Shown one piece after another: positions 10,511 to 23,556 of a stretch of 64,000 nucleotides of DNA. Numbering within the stretch: position 1 is the stretch's first letter; each line of letters opens with the position of its first letter. This DNA comes from Cyathus striatus. Its lineage: Eukaryota; Basidiomycota; Agaricomycetes; Agaricales; Nidulariaceae. The notes beneath the pieces are model-generated. The model was not told the origin of the DNA. It saw nothing but the letters and a program-made list of their open reading frames with translations, and did no database searches. The stretch spans positions 186,001 through 250,000 of the forward strand of contig JAOVFP010000013.1 in NCBI GenBank assembly GCA_025738555.1. Reading direction: 5' to 3'. The position numbers and the translations under genes were made by a program.

Positions 10511-13500
10511 ATGTCTTGTGTTTTATCATTATCCATCTTGCAAATCCCATCACAATGCAACCACTCATTCACTCCAGATGTTTTTGTTCATCATCAACTT
10601 ACTGTCAAAAAATTATTTGACTATCCCCCTGGCAAAATCATTGAATATCCTGAAGCAGCCATATCAGCTAATGGCACTGTTGCTCATTGTTTCTCGTTAA
10701 ATCAAGACAACTCTCATTCTAAATTTAATATGCAGTATTCTGTTGGTGATAGGCATGGAGCAGTAGACTATGTGTTTTGTGGGGAACTCTTACTGGACCT
10801 CAATGGTAAATTAGTCCCATGTCAGAAGTTGACAACATCTTGTGAGTACAGTGAATACTTCTTTATTCTACTTACATCTCATAATATTATATATAGGCAG
10901 GGGATTGAAACGATGCGAATATGATCTTAAAGGCACTGTCAACTCATATTCTTCCAGTGCTCCCAATGTACTTACCCCAGCAGACATCATTTTTGCAAAA
11001 ACACTTTCTTTTTTTTTGCGCTGTTGAAGAATCTGGGTGTTCATTTGATCCATCTGACCTCCAGTTTGATTATGGTGGAGATTCAGATACTAGTGATGAT
11101 GACAGTGGTGACAATTCGAGTACCTTTCATGGCTCCCAGAAACAAACTCACAAAGGCCACCTCTGTACTGGAAAGATGATATTAAAGTATGGCAAACATA
11201 GCCAGCCATGCCTTCAGTATGTTTTTTTATTGTATTTATTGATCTTCTCATTAATTATATTACTAGATGTGAATACCACTCATGCTCAGATACAGCACAT
11301 CTAATACTCAGGAACTTGCAAGAGTTTGACATAAAGTACCTCACAGCTCTTGTTACAAGAAATCAGCAGGCTATTAAATCCTTTGAGGAGAATGCTTATT
11401 TTAAAGGATATGGCCCACCTGCACCCTGTACTTTTCAAGCTTCTCCATCTGAGCAGAAGGAACAATGTCATAAGAAAGATTTGACTCAATATACATCAAA
11501 AAGAAAGTCTAACACACATAATATTAGCATATTGGCATCGGTTTTCAGATGGTGCACTTCATAGGGGAAAGTTGCAAACACATGTAGGGTGTACTGTAAA
11601 ATTTGCGATCTACACACCATATGACATTTCTGCATGTCCCCAAGTTGTCATTATGTCAAAGGGTATTCATTCACACAATCCTCCACCTCCCATTAAAACA
11701 CCACCTCCAATTGAGAAAAAGTTTTCAGCCATGCTTATTGCACTTGACTGGAAGCTAGCAGATGCAACTCCTCAAAAACTCATGACCAATTCAGGATTTA
11801 TGGCTAATCTACATCAACAAGCTAAATGGACCTCTGTCTTTGATCCTCCGCTCTCGGCTCTGCATCCCTCACTTGGAAACTTTGACCATGTTCGCTGTCT
11901 CATAAACAATCTTTGAAAGGAGCGGTACCCAAATGGAACTGGTTTCACTGGTGTGTTAATTTTCATCATCATGATGCAACTAACTAACATATATCTGTAA
12001 GGTGCCATGCAACTTGTAAAGGTGCATGCAAGCCTTCCAGAAGATAATGCATATATATGTTGCACTGAAACTCATATTATTGAAGGTGGTAAAGTATTCT
12101 ATTTAGTGATATGCATGTCCAAATTTATGGCATCTGCTCTCATTTGTGCTCAATATATTTCTATTGATACCACATTTAAATGTGTGCATGGAAAGTGGCA
12201 GGAATTCGAGATGGAGACTTGGGATGAAAATAGAATGATATGTATGTCAACTTCTTCAGTTATGTGTCTAATTACAAACTAATTCTGTCATAGCTGTGGT
12301 GGGGGCATGTGCATATACAATGTCACAATCTTCAAGAGCACATTTTATTCTTTTTACTCACATTTTTGACTTTGCAAAACAAATTACTGGTCTTCCCATC
12401 CTCTTTCGTCATATTCATGGTACAGGGCTTCACATCTGGGTAGCTGATGCTCATAGAGGGCAAGCATTAGGTATTCATTCTCCACTTCATGATATAAAGC
12501 ATATTTATAGTAGCATGTTCATCAGGTGCAGGCATGTATTGTCAACAGCTTTGTCGCAACCTTGATGGAATTTGTCCCATGGAGCTGGGACAGAAACTAA
12601 GGGACCTTGACCCCTATGACCACCTTCAATGGTTTTATAGGTTATGTACAGTGCACTTTAAGCGGCACATCCATGATCTGCATAGCCATATATCAGAAAG
12701 CACTTACATTGTGATGCTAAGCATTGCAACAACAACTGAATATGACATTGAGGGGGCTATTGCAATAATTAAGAATGGCAGAGCAAAAGCACAATGTAAG
12801 TAAATCAATTCAAACATTCAATTCCCTGTAAAACAATCAAACAACAATGAACTTACTGTTTTCTTTACACTATAGCCTGGCTTAAGGATAAGATTGATGG
12901 AAAGTTTGCCATTCCTGCATTATATCACCCTCACAGCAAAATACCCTTGGATTTTTGGCAGGCATCACCATCGTCTACTAATGGAAACAAGCAAGCACAT
13001 TGAAATATAAATCACAATGGGATAAACCTTACACTACTTGGAGGAATTATGTGTGGAATGCACTATGACTTTCATATGCAATCAAGTCTAACTTTACACT
13101 CAATGCTAGGTATATATGTTCATGATCAGTTGTCAACTGTCTATCGCTGTGCAGACATCTATTGGATGTCAAGTTCTCTCACAGTGTCACATTGCAAAGC
13201 AATCTCCAAGGAAATCACCACAGAAGACAGTAGTCTATCAGTCTGATATAATTCCACCACTACCACAGCTTTCTTTCAGTTTGAAAACATCAACAGCCTC
13301 CTCTAGCAACAGTATGACAAACACCCCACATAACACAGGAGCAATATGCCATACTTGAGAGAATACAAGGCCAACCCCTTACACTTTAGCACTTCCTTGT
13401 CCCCAACAGATGAGTGGTTCATCATCTTACCCATCATATTATGGTCAGTTCCAAAGCTCAGAAAATGGTGGAAGCTATTATCACCAGTAAATCAATTATA
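10511..13500 (+). pseudogene. MULE-like transposase gene, heavily mutated
   Basis: Translated pieces in several exons match a transposase family common in mushroom genomes. In order they are VPCQKLTTSC, APNVLTPADIIFAKT, AVEESGCSFDPSDLQFDY, QTHVGCTVKFAIYTP, YISIDTTFKCVHGKWQEFE (first catalytic Asp region), FRHIHGTGLHIWVADAHRGQ (second Asp region) and SPSSTNGNKQAH. The last motif is normally NGNEQAH, so the probable catalytic Glu is Lys here (G to A), and the next codon is TGA where Arg is usual. Several frame breaks lie between 10.9 and 11.6 kb. The enzyme is dead. The family assignment is from motif memory; element ends were not found. Confidence 0.75.
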
Positions 13501-15857
13501 TTTCTGATGTTGCTTTGTTGGCTGGTGTGGAAGATTAACCTGAAGAACACATAGCAAGCATTATCCGACCCAATTGGCCACAGGAGAGAAACTAGAGGGT
13601 AACATTAGGGTACAACGTTAAACAAATACATAGCTTATGCATTGAATAATTCTTGAGGGTAATGGTGTTGACACTCTTCGTAAGACTTAAGGCTTGAGGT
13701 GTGTCATTGTGCGGTAGGATTAAAGCCATAAAAAGAAGATTTGAATACCAAAGTACTAGCATAATATACAATGGCGAAATGCTACTGGAAAATCTGACGC
13801 GCATGTGCCCCCACGCCGCCGGAGCCAACCGAAAGAGTGACAAGAAAACCAAAAGCCAGGCAGGTACAGAGACCGTTATGGAAACACAGGAGATATGCAA
13901 AAGGGAACAAGAACTCAACATTCAAGAACCCTCGAAACCAAAAGACGACAGGGGGTGAGTTTCTTGAAGAGGCTCTATGGCATCGGCGCAAAGACAGTTT
14001 CTACCCCTCCCCAAAGGTATATGCAGTTGCCCAAGCTGCAAGTGCAGCACAACAACCATAGAGGACCGGAACGTCCGCCATCAATCCCATGATTTCTTCG
14101 AGTTTCCGAAAGCCAAGAGTATGGGAAGATATGGGCGCTTCCATGCCCACAAAGTATTGTACAAGAAGTAAAATATGAAACTAAAAAGAAAAAGAAAAGT
14201 GTGAGCATAATAGAATGAGAAAATGATATACATAACCCCTGTTCCTCAACCTATGACCCTCCCTTCCACCACGGGATAACGTCAAGCAAGGAATAACGAC
14301 GGTAAAACCCAGTCGCCATTCTTGATCCTCCCTTGACGCGATGCTTGGGGCTTGAGGAATGATGAAGAAAGGATAAGGGAGAAAGACGGAAGGGGGATTC
14401 TAAACGGTGACACGTCGGTCAGCTGACATTGTTTGGCAAGGACTTGTTTGCACACACTGGTTCATTAGTTAATACATTCCAACTGAGCTGCCCAACCGAA
14501 GTAGACCGTGAGTACATCTGGTTCCTTAGAGATCCGATCTCAGATGTAACAGGGGACTACGGACTCGTCCACGTCCACTCTGAGGGTTACGCCCAGTCAA
14601 AAGTCGGTATAGGGATTTCAAGCGGTATCAAGTGAGATCGAAGACCAGATATCACTCGATATCCCACGAAAATCTGGAATATAACGATTTTTTATGAGTG
14701 ACATCTAACTTTAAGCACATCGAGTCAAGTCCAGCGCCAAGAATAAGTTGGACTTACCAAGATGCTAATTTAATGGCAGGAATAGCAACATCTAGTGCTA
14801 ACGCTGCTGAAGTCTAGTTATATCTTGGGTTGTTGAAGCACTTCCAATGGATTTGTAGATATCAAAAAAACATATATTGGAATTTATATAGGCACATATA
14901 TTTCTAACAAGTCTAATACTACCTACTGTACCAACGAAGCCTAGCAACTTGCACTGTCTTGCGGTGCACGAGCAACGACTTCACATAACTAAATGTATGA
15001 ATAAATAGTGTTAGCAATAGTTTGATGACGATCAATTGAATACATACCAAAGACGACGCACACCCATAATCCCAACCTCCGAGATGGAACGTCTATGTGA
15101 GTTGAAGAAAGCTGAGTGTCGAAGTGAGGGAGGGAAACCGCAGGCTGCGCCGCCGCCGCGGTAACCTGTAACTACCAACTTGTTAGCTCTACGTCGTGAG
15201 ATGACGCAATGAAACGGAGAACCACGTACCTTTAAAGTTGCATAGAGTTGCAGCCTTGCTGATGGAAAAATGAAATAGGGGAGGGCTAGAAAAGGGAAGT
15301 AAGTAAGTACTTGGGAGAAGTACGACCTAGTACGAGAAGCTGGGGGTAGGGAAAGAAAAGGGTCTGCTACATGTTGTGTGTTAGTGCCACAATTATATGT
15401 AAATGATGGAGAAGGGAAATGAACGTCTTCTACCGAAGTTTACATTCTCACAATCTTATTTGCCTAGAAATCCCTCGATACGATCAGGTTTTTCTTAGCG
15501 AAGCATCTCACAGTCTTGCATATGCAAGGCTGCCAAGAACTTCTTTTGAGATTTGGCTATTTTTACTCGATGTCCCTCGATAAAGTCGAGAGGCTATATC
15601 TCACTCGATTCGGCTCAAGAGCCCTAGGCTGATTTTTGACTGGGGGTTACGTTTCATGGTTTCATTAAGTATGAGTCGACTGTTTTTCATATATATGTCC
15701 AATTGTACTAACTATTTATTTCGATACATAGTCCGGGCTCTGGGTTCCAAACTAAAATCTCGTATGCGTCGATAGCGCGTTTGAGTAATACAACCCTACA
15801 GCCGATACACATACATAATGCTCGGAAGCACATGCTATCACTGATAACCAGAAGATG
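13501..15857. other. Long interval without a recognisable gene
   Basis: Only short unconvincing frames. The stretch 14.64-15.62 kb has several ATATCACTCGATATC / CTCGATAAAGTCGAG-type short palindromes. Nothing could be assigned. Confidence 0.4.
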
Positions 15858-17676
15858 CTATACTAAATTTCCCTCCACAGATAGTATTTCCGTAATCCTA
15901 CCAGACTGGGCGAAGAAAATTGACCGAGTCACGATTGGTCGAGTTTCATGTTCATTGCAGTATGTTATTTTACGTAGTTGCAAGATCAATCGCGATCCCT
16001 TTGGCACCCGTTAATATATACTATAACAAGTTATAGTATAGTGGCTCACGGTAAATGACAGCATCGCTATGTACCACCTGTAAGCACGAATAAATATCAA
16101 GTAAAAAAACGCGTTAGGGAACCTACGGCATGAAGTAGTTTATAATATATAAATTCAATGCCTTCTCATACACTGAAGTCAATGTCACCAATATTGTAGA
16201 TGCTGACTCGATTCTCTGTATGAGATAAATAGAGCGATTTATTGATATGTATCTCACCAAACAGGATTGAGAAATGGAGTGTGCCATCACATATAAGTGA
16301 TGTAATGACTGGGTACGCGCTCCCTTTACTTCGCAGCAGTTTCCACATTCCTCCATGAGTAAGAATTATGTCCTTTCCGACCTTAAAAATAGTAAGGAGA
16401 AAGAATACAGCTAATGCGAACATCAGGCGACAAGTGGATCATGAATAAATTGATATAACGTACTCTGAATTGCAAGTATACATGCAAATGCCGCACTTTG
16501 CAAAGCACCAACCAATTTATCGCTTGATGGAAAATTGTCCCAACATGCTAATGGACCGAGCGCAGGTATGAATAGTGTGTACTTGGAGTCTTCAAGGGCT
16601 ATCCATATGGTAACGAAGAGTGAATACTAATAACAACAGATAATGTCAGAGTCTCGCTTTCGAACATCAATTCATAGGAACTTTACTATAAATATGACTG
16701 GCTCGGTATTACCCAAACATTAGAATTCAAATATGAATATTAGCGCTGTTAACTCACCAATTAACGCTATTGCCAAAGGTAAGACAACTATAATCGCATA
16801 TAAACTATATCCTTAAACACTTCAGAATGTTGTAGAGAAGCTCACCACGTTTCTCATTTCCATAACAGGCACACACCCGAAACATAACGATAAGATCGGT
16901 TACAGTGCTACATATGATTAGTCCCCCGCTATGCAACTCTTTAGACTTGTTATTTCAGCAATTGAAACATGTTTCTTACCATCCGTGCAGCCAAAGGACA
17001 GTGTAACAACTGGAGCTATGGGTTAGAATATTTCATGTTAATACTATTCTCAGAACATTACGTCTGATGTGAGTGCATTAGTTTGAGACATGAATACGAT
17101 GTGATTACTAACTTACCGTAATTGATGATATGTGCCCTGTGGCAATATTGCACGGTGCTACCACAGAAATTAGACAGGTACTAAAAGTACTTCGTCATAT
17201 TTGAGCATACCAATTGTTTCAAATCTAAAATTGGACAACAGTTAGATCGCATCGTTCACATAGCAGAGAGTCTTACAAGAGATATAGTGGGCAATAATAG
17301 CGTGCGATAATATAAAGAACCTTCGGAGTTGACCACTTCATTCCACTGGGAAAGTTAAATATAGACACTGAGCTATAATATCGTGGTCACGAATATAATA
17401 ATCTCACTGCCAAATATACTCCATCTGCAGAAACACACATAGTAAGAACAGACAGAAGTAAAAACTGATGCCATTGTCAATACCTCATCATAAAAACAGT
17501 ATATAATATCATACACAAGTATTGTTACAACAACGGCTGAACCAATACATTAGATATGACCGAAGTCTCAGTTAATGGGATATGAAAAGCTTACCATATA
17601 CCATATTTATTTTGTTGGATAAATTCAAAGACCATATTATTTCATCCGATCCAAACGGTATGTCAACGCTCGCCAT
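15858..17676 (-). CDS. DUF6533-like multi-spanning membrane protein A
   Basis: Spliced on the minus strand from ATG at 17674-17676 (MASVDIPFGSDEIIW) to TAG at 15858-15860. Exon 1 ends at 17595 before GTAAGC; exon 2 (17536-17484) reads VVVTILVYDIIYCFYDE, the DUF6533 hallmark helix. Later exons give SGMKWSTPKVLYIIARYYCP, LACWDNFPSSDKLVGALQSA, LTHGGMWKLLRSKGSAYPVI and the tail GSRLILQLRKITYCNEHETR. Hydrophobic stretches alternate with short loops, as in the roughly seven-helix proteins of this basidiomycete family, whose function is unknown. Not every intron was fixed, so the full length is approximate. It lies head-to-head with NACHT gene A, 1.3 kb away, and has a paralogue at 55.9-57.7 kb. Confidence 0.75.
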
Positions 17677-18968
17677 GAAATGCCCGCGTAATTTTTTCGT
17701 AAATGAAGGCAGAAGAGGTAGATATTGTACGGCTTATCAAGATGATGCACTATGTATTTATATCATATCTGCATGTTAAGCGCCATGCTGTCGATCCTAC
17801 AACTTCCGCCAATTTTCGCATCCATCATATCAGACACAAGGTGCTCGCCGAGACTCGCCGCAGGTCCTATCACAGCGATATAAAAATAGCATTGTATATA
17901 ATTATTTAATGCCTTACCTACATTTTTTAAGGTCGCATATGGCTAACATAGACCTACTTAGGAGTAGTGTACGCTCGCTGCGGTTTGCGAATAGCAGCGC
18001 GCTTTACCAAAAACCAACTACATAGCGTTCCGGCGAACGCGGGTTTGATTGGTTGATTTGGTCGGATCCGGAGGATCGCAAACACATTTTGTTTCGAGTC
18101 GCATGACTTGAATATCAACAGACACGTTCGGTGGCTTCAACTTGAAGCCAATGCTTTCATTACGCTACTTGATAACAGAGGGGAGGAATGAGGGAGAAAT
18201 AGTTCCAGGGGACCGTGCATTCCCATCTAAATGTGTGCGTTAATTGACTGCTGTATCATAATCATATATGTATCACTTGTATCACGCGCAACTTGAAAGA
18301 AAATGTGGATCCAGGGGAGTGGAAGCAAGAGGCTATGATTCGGTAATTAGATGTTAGCGACTCCCCACGGGGCCCATGCACATGAGCGGATTCCTACATA
18401 GCAGTGCAGAGAAAGAAGGTTGATCTAGAATTCAATTCCCTCCTGTTGAACATGCAGTTATCGTCTCAGTATTGTGCTATATATACTTTGATCAACATCC
18501 GCATGCGGAAAGGTTTTTGTTAAATCAAAAATACGAATATGGAGCGAGGTAGCAACTGGTAGCAAGTGCCACTCACTGAGATTGATATCGATATTGTATG
18601 ACTACGAGCGTTTGTGGGCGTCGACTAACGCCGGCGTGACGGAAATGACAATGGACGGTGGCTGCATACATTTCGGACACCTCGCCCTTTGCGTGCACGC
18701 CACAATCTTTGATCTTTTAAGAGCTATATATACACCCATCTTCCTGTGAGCGGCGAGCGCTTGTTACGCATACGTGACAGTGTCCCACGTTGGTTGTGGA
18801 AGATTAGCCCTGATTGTTATCGATCCGACTGATATGCGCTTTCAACGCGGTTTCAAGAACCTTTCATAGTGACTCTGAGAACTCTTTATACTTATACCCT
18901 TGCGTCGAGTGACATCTTCTTCACTCCAACTTCCAACTTTCCCAACATCGTCATTAGTATAACTCGCA
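17677..18968. other. Divergent intergenic region between the DUF6533-like gene A and NACHT gene A
   Basis: No gene seen. It must hold the promoters of both flanking genes. TATA-like sequences face the NACHT gene near 18724 and 18884. Confidence 0.5.
18724..18732 (+). promoter_or_regulatory. TATA-like box upstream of NACHT gene A
   Basis: CTATATATA lies 237 bp before the NACHT A start codon; a second candidate, CTTTATACTTATAC near 18884, is about 75 bp before it. Position and composition are the only support. Confidence 0.25.
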
Positions 18969-21505
18969 ATGGTATTTAGAAATGCAAGTAACGTAAATAT
19001 CGGGACTCTTCATGCAGTTGATTATAGCCGTGGCGGAGAATCAGGCAAGTTTAATCTTATGTAAACTCTCCACATTTTCATCGATGTCCGCAGAATGGGA
19101 GCTTCTAAAGAAATCAGCCTGCCTAGGAGCAGGCCATCGATCAGAAGAGCGTTACAATGCTCCCAAATGCCATCCAGAAACTAGGGAAGCAGTTATCAAA
19201 GACATAATCAGCTGGGTTGATACAAAAGGCACAGATAAAGGAATAATGTGGATGCATGGACCCGCTGGGGCTGGGAAATCTGCAATCGCACAGACAGTTG
19301 CTGAACTGTGTTATAATCAGAAAAGACTTGCAGCAAGTTTCTTCTTCTCAAGAACAGCCACTGGAGCTGGAAGAGATAGTGGAATCAAACTTGTGCCAAC
19401 CATTGCCTATCAACTTGGAATCTCATCACCTTTGATGAAGCAGTTCATTATCAGTGAGCTTGAGGAAGATGAAGCAGTATTGTCTCACTCCATGGAAATT
19501 CAAATGGAAACGTTAATTATGAAGCCACTCTCAGATGCTATTATAGCACATAAAAATATGGAATCTGTCAATTTACACATCCCACACTTGGTTATAATTG
19601 ATGGTTTAGATGAGTGCAACAGCACCAATATTCAATCAAGAATTGTGAAAATGATAGCTAGCATAGTATCAAAGACTCCATTACACCTCTGCTTTTTCAT
19701 TGCAAGCCGACCTGAATTAGAAATCAGAAGTGTGTTTGGTGATGATCTTGTCAGTTCCTTGTACATTCCGTTAGTGCTAGATAGTAAATATAACCCAGAT
19801 GAAGATATTTATGCATATCTTCGAAGTGAATTTGCTGCACTTAAGCGTGCACATATTCTAGCTTCCACACTGTCTAAGGAGAAGAGTTGGCCATCAGAAA
19901 GTGATCTACAGTACCTGGTGAAGAAATCTTCAGGGCAGTTCATCTATGTATCTACTGTTGTAAAATTCATTAAGGATAATCGAAAAGACCCCAGGGAAGG
20001 ACTCTCAGAAATTACCAATATAAAACAGGGGGAAACACATTATTCCGAGTTAGATGAACTTTACACACATATTCTTGTTAATGCTGTATCTCATGCAGGA
20101 AGCTATAACAAAATTCAACTAATATTTCAAGCCCTGCTTTACATGGATATACACCATGTAGTATTTCGATACGGGGTAACACAAAAGAATCCACATACTG
20201 TAGCAGGTATTCTAGGAACTATGGAGTCTAACCTACATTTATGGATGGCTGATCTCCACTCCATTGTTGATGTTTCCAATTATACAACCAATGAAATGAA
20301 GTTCTTCCATGCATCTTTTGGTGATTTTCTGACGGATCCTATAAGATCAAAATGCTTCTACATATCTGAAATGGAGGCCCATGCAGCTCTCTCACATCTG
20401 TGCTTGAATATAATTCTGAAAAATGAAATTCCAACTGGAAAAATTGAAAGATATGATCATGTGCTCTTGTATGCATACACCTACTTTATTCTTCATTTGA
20501 GTGGCAGTAACTTTGAACAAAATGTAATGGATCGGCTTTTACAACACAGAACATTAAATCTCCAGAATTTGGGTAAAGCAATTCTGGAACAACCTGTTTC
20601 ACAGCTCAGTGATTTCCACAATGAACTTTGTCATCTTTACAAATTTAATTTATCCGCCGATAATATCTTTGTAAGTGCATCATAGTAAATTCTCCCTGAA
20701 ATCATTTTAAGAAATGTAATTATTGTATACTTCAGGATTCAGCAGTTCCATTAAACACAAATATTCCCAAAATATTTGGACACTCACTCTTTGATGTGGT
20801 TGATGACAATTTGCGAACGTTGAAATTGTCACAAGATGAAACGCTGTATTGGCATATATCAGCTGTATTTGGTATCAACGAAAAAAGAATATTTCCCCAG
20901 AGATTAACTGGTGAAAGATTTGAGTATTATATATTGGGAGAAATATTAGAAAATCCTACGCGAGCACGAAATCATTTTTTGAATGATATCAAAAGCGAGC
21001 AAATATTTCGCTATGCATGGAATTATATAACCACAGAGTATGTAAATTTATCTATGAAACTTTATTACTGTTGCCTGATGCATTGACTCTTATAGCGGCA
21101 CCCATGATATTTCTGAGACTAAATCTTCAATTTTGTCAGAATCGCTTTCACCGGCATCCTTCGAATTTCTACTCCACCGGATAAAGCCATCATCCGAGTT
21201 CAAAATATTTCTTCTGGAATTTTCGCAGAAATTTGAGTCTGCCTTCTTTAAAATATGGAAAGAGGAACCGGATGACTACGACTTTGTGAAAAGAAGTATA
21301 GAATCATTGATGAGGGCCATTAACGAATTTATAAAGGCAAGTGTATTGGTCAGTGTATATGTAATGTACAATTCTGACAACGTTGCAGGGATGTGGTGTG
21401 ATAGGGGATGGTCAAGATATTATCGATGAGCTCGACACCTGCCAACTTTCAGACGAAAATGATGAGGGTACGGAAGATGTCGATGCTGATTGGGTGTGCT
21501 TGTAA
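18969..21505 (+). CDS. NACHT-domain NLR-like protein A (770 aa, five exons)
   Basis: Exons: 18969-19044, 19094-20670, 20736-21037, 21096-21336, 21389-21505. The start ATG gives MVFRNASNVNIGTL, which aligns with the start of NACHT gene B, so the short first exon is real. Introns 1 and 4 begin GC (GCAAGT), the others GT. The NACHT core has Walker A GPAGAGKS (about residues 81-88), Walker B LVIIDGLDEC (about 190-199) and ASRPELEIR. NACHT ATPases act as switches in fungal non-self recognition and cell death. After FHASFGDFLTDPIRS (about residue 430) comes a helical C-terminal part of about 300 residues without WD40, ankyrin or TPR repeats, ending DADWVCL. No effector domain precedes the NACHT, only a 25-residue stub. 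The frame is open throughout. Confidence 0.9.
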
Positions 21506-21774
21506 CAATATACCGAAGGACAAGGTGGGGAGATGTCGAGGGCGAAACCGGCAGCGGAATAATTAACAGTGGATCTTGGGGAACTCTTAACTGTAAAGAT
21601 GCCTGGAATATCACATATACTATATATATACGAACATGTCCATCGTTTGGTACTGAATGCGAAAGGTGTCACTAGACTCATATATTTGGACATATACATT
21701 CCGTCACCATCGACAACAGTACTATCCGCCTCCTAAAGTTACCATCAAATGAATGATGACCTGTCAGTGTATCA

Positions 21775-22640
21775 TATTTCCATCGATATTTGTTCATGCG
21801 TAAACGAAGTAGCTGGCAGTTGTCAGCGACACTGTGACGGTACTTTGACGAATACAAACGTAGATGGAGTATTAGATAGTGTAGGATTAGGGACGCATGA
21901 CTTGCGTATGCTTCCTACACGCAGATGGTGTTAGAACTGAATGTTGCTACGCATGAGGAGATATTTGTTGAAGCTCACCTTAACAACAACGCTCATAACC
22001 CCAATACAAGCACGTAATTATGCTTCCATGATTAGGTAGAGGGTTAGAGCCCGCGGATTACTTTCACGCCTGAATCGAAGCCTCACATTTAAACATTAGG
22101 CCTGATTTAATTAAGAATCGATCGAATGTGCTCATATGGTGGATCATATTTGAATGTATTCAGCATATGGACCTCTATATTGTACGAAGAAACCCAGAAC
22201 CAATGTGGAAGAGAAAGAGATGGCGTACAGCTGGGTGCTAGCAAGAGTATTCTAGAACGAGACGAATCAGTGGATAGTGACGCTAAGCGAAGAAAGATAG
22301 GCACGTGCCTGGTACCCCACTACAACCCCAATAAGCACAGCAGCGGCTTTTGCTCCAGAACTTGGTTGGTAAACGTTAAACCTTGACTTCGCATGTACAT
22401 GTGCGTCCGCGAACGTTTGAAGCACGACAAGAAGGATTTAGATGCGTAGGATGTAAATCGATAATAAGCTAAGGAGAGCGGAGCAAGCACTCCCAACGTG
22501 ACGGCGTCATAGTGCAGTATTCCAGGTTGTACTTTCGACGGTGCGACACTTAAGCGTACACTGTTTCACTTGCCTCAGTAGGAACCGTCCTTCCCTCACG
22601 AGCTCGTCAAGCTAGCGCCTAGTTGTACAATCATACCGAA
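21775..22640. repeat. Dispersed repeat family, copy 1
   Basis: The stretch from CCATCGATATTTGTTCATGC to TAGTGCAGTATTCCAGGT matches 27.1-27.52 kb with indels; shared blocks include TATTGTACGAAGAA and AGTAGCTGG. Continuing past 22525, TACTTTCGACGGTGCGACAC recurs near 51.43 kb and 58.46 kb in changed form. No coding potential was seen. The repeat may be relics of a duplicated locus rather than a transposon. Confidence 0.45.
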
Positions 22641-23556
22641 GGCATGGGACGTACCAAGTTCGACATCCTTCGTTGTCCTCTCCATCCCTCCTATAGGACC
22701 CTCTCCATAAGCATTTACTGACAAAGATTTCCAGAAAGTGAGCCACCTTATACATGAGTACGTATCGACGCGGTAAGGAGCGGTGACTCAACGGCGACTT
22801 AGAGGGCCGTACGATATACCGGGTATACAGAAGTATGAGCTCGTGCCCTGCATGTAAGTTCGCATGAAGGTCAGACTGTCAGGCAGTACGATTCGGGCCT
22901 CAAGTGACTCTGGCAAAAAGGCGGATCGGGGGAAAGAAACAACGGTGCCGATGAGGCAGGAAAACAACCTATGTAGCCGACTGTGACCATGCGAACCTGA
23001 TGCGAACTGTACACGTAAGTAGTGTGATGGTGTGACAAGTGCGCGTGATATGTGATTGTATTACCTCAGCCTGTGAAAATGTCGTGAAGCGGCAAGCCCA
23101 AGTACAGCCTGCCGAAGATCAACTGGCAAACTCGAAGCAACACTACATACGAGACAGCACTAAGTATTGACATTGCTACTACGTTCCAAAGAGGTATGCT
23201 ATTCGACTGTTGTCATGTGTTAGTAAGTACTGTCATCACCGAAGATCCACCTACGCCAAAGATTAGAAGGGCCGTGCAACTCAATACGATATGTATAGCA
23301 TCTTTAACTCATAAAATGTGTAACACCCGTCGATTGGAAGTTTGAGACGTTACATACTGATAACATTTGGATATGATTTGGATAAAATACATATGAAAAA
23401 ACCAAGCTGCCGAACCAGCCGATATCATGAGAAACATACGTTCAAAAACAAGAATGCAGAATGAGATAAAAACAAGCAAATAAACAACTTAAATCCCAGG
23501 CTTTAACTGAAACAATAAAGAGGAAACACGGCACCGAGTCAACCTACAACACTATT
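22641..23556. other. No gene seen
   Basis: No frame, RNA gene or repeat boundary could be supported here. Confidence 0.4.

Noticed and set aside
19012..19093. In-frame upstream start (TTG at 19012) as the NACHT A start
   Set aside because: Comparison with gene B shows a spliced 76-nt first exon from ATG 18969; the 19045-19093 stretch is a GC-AG intron.
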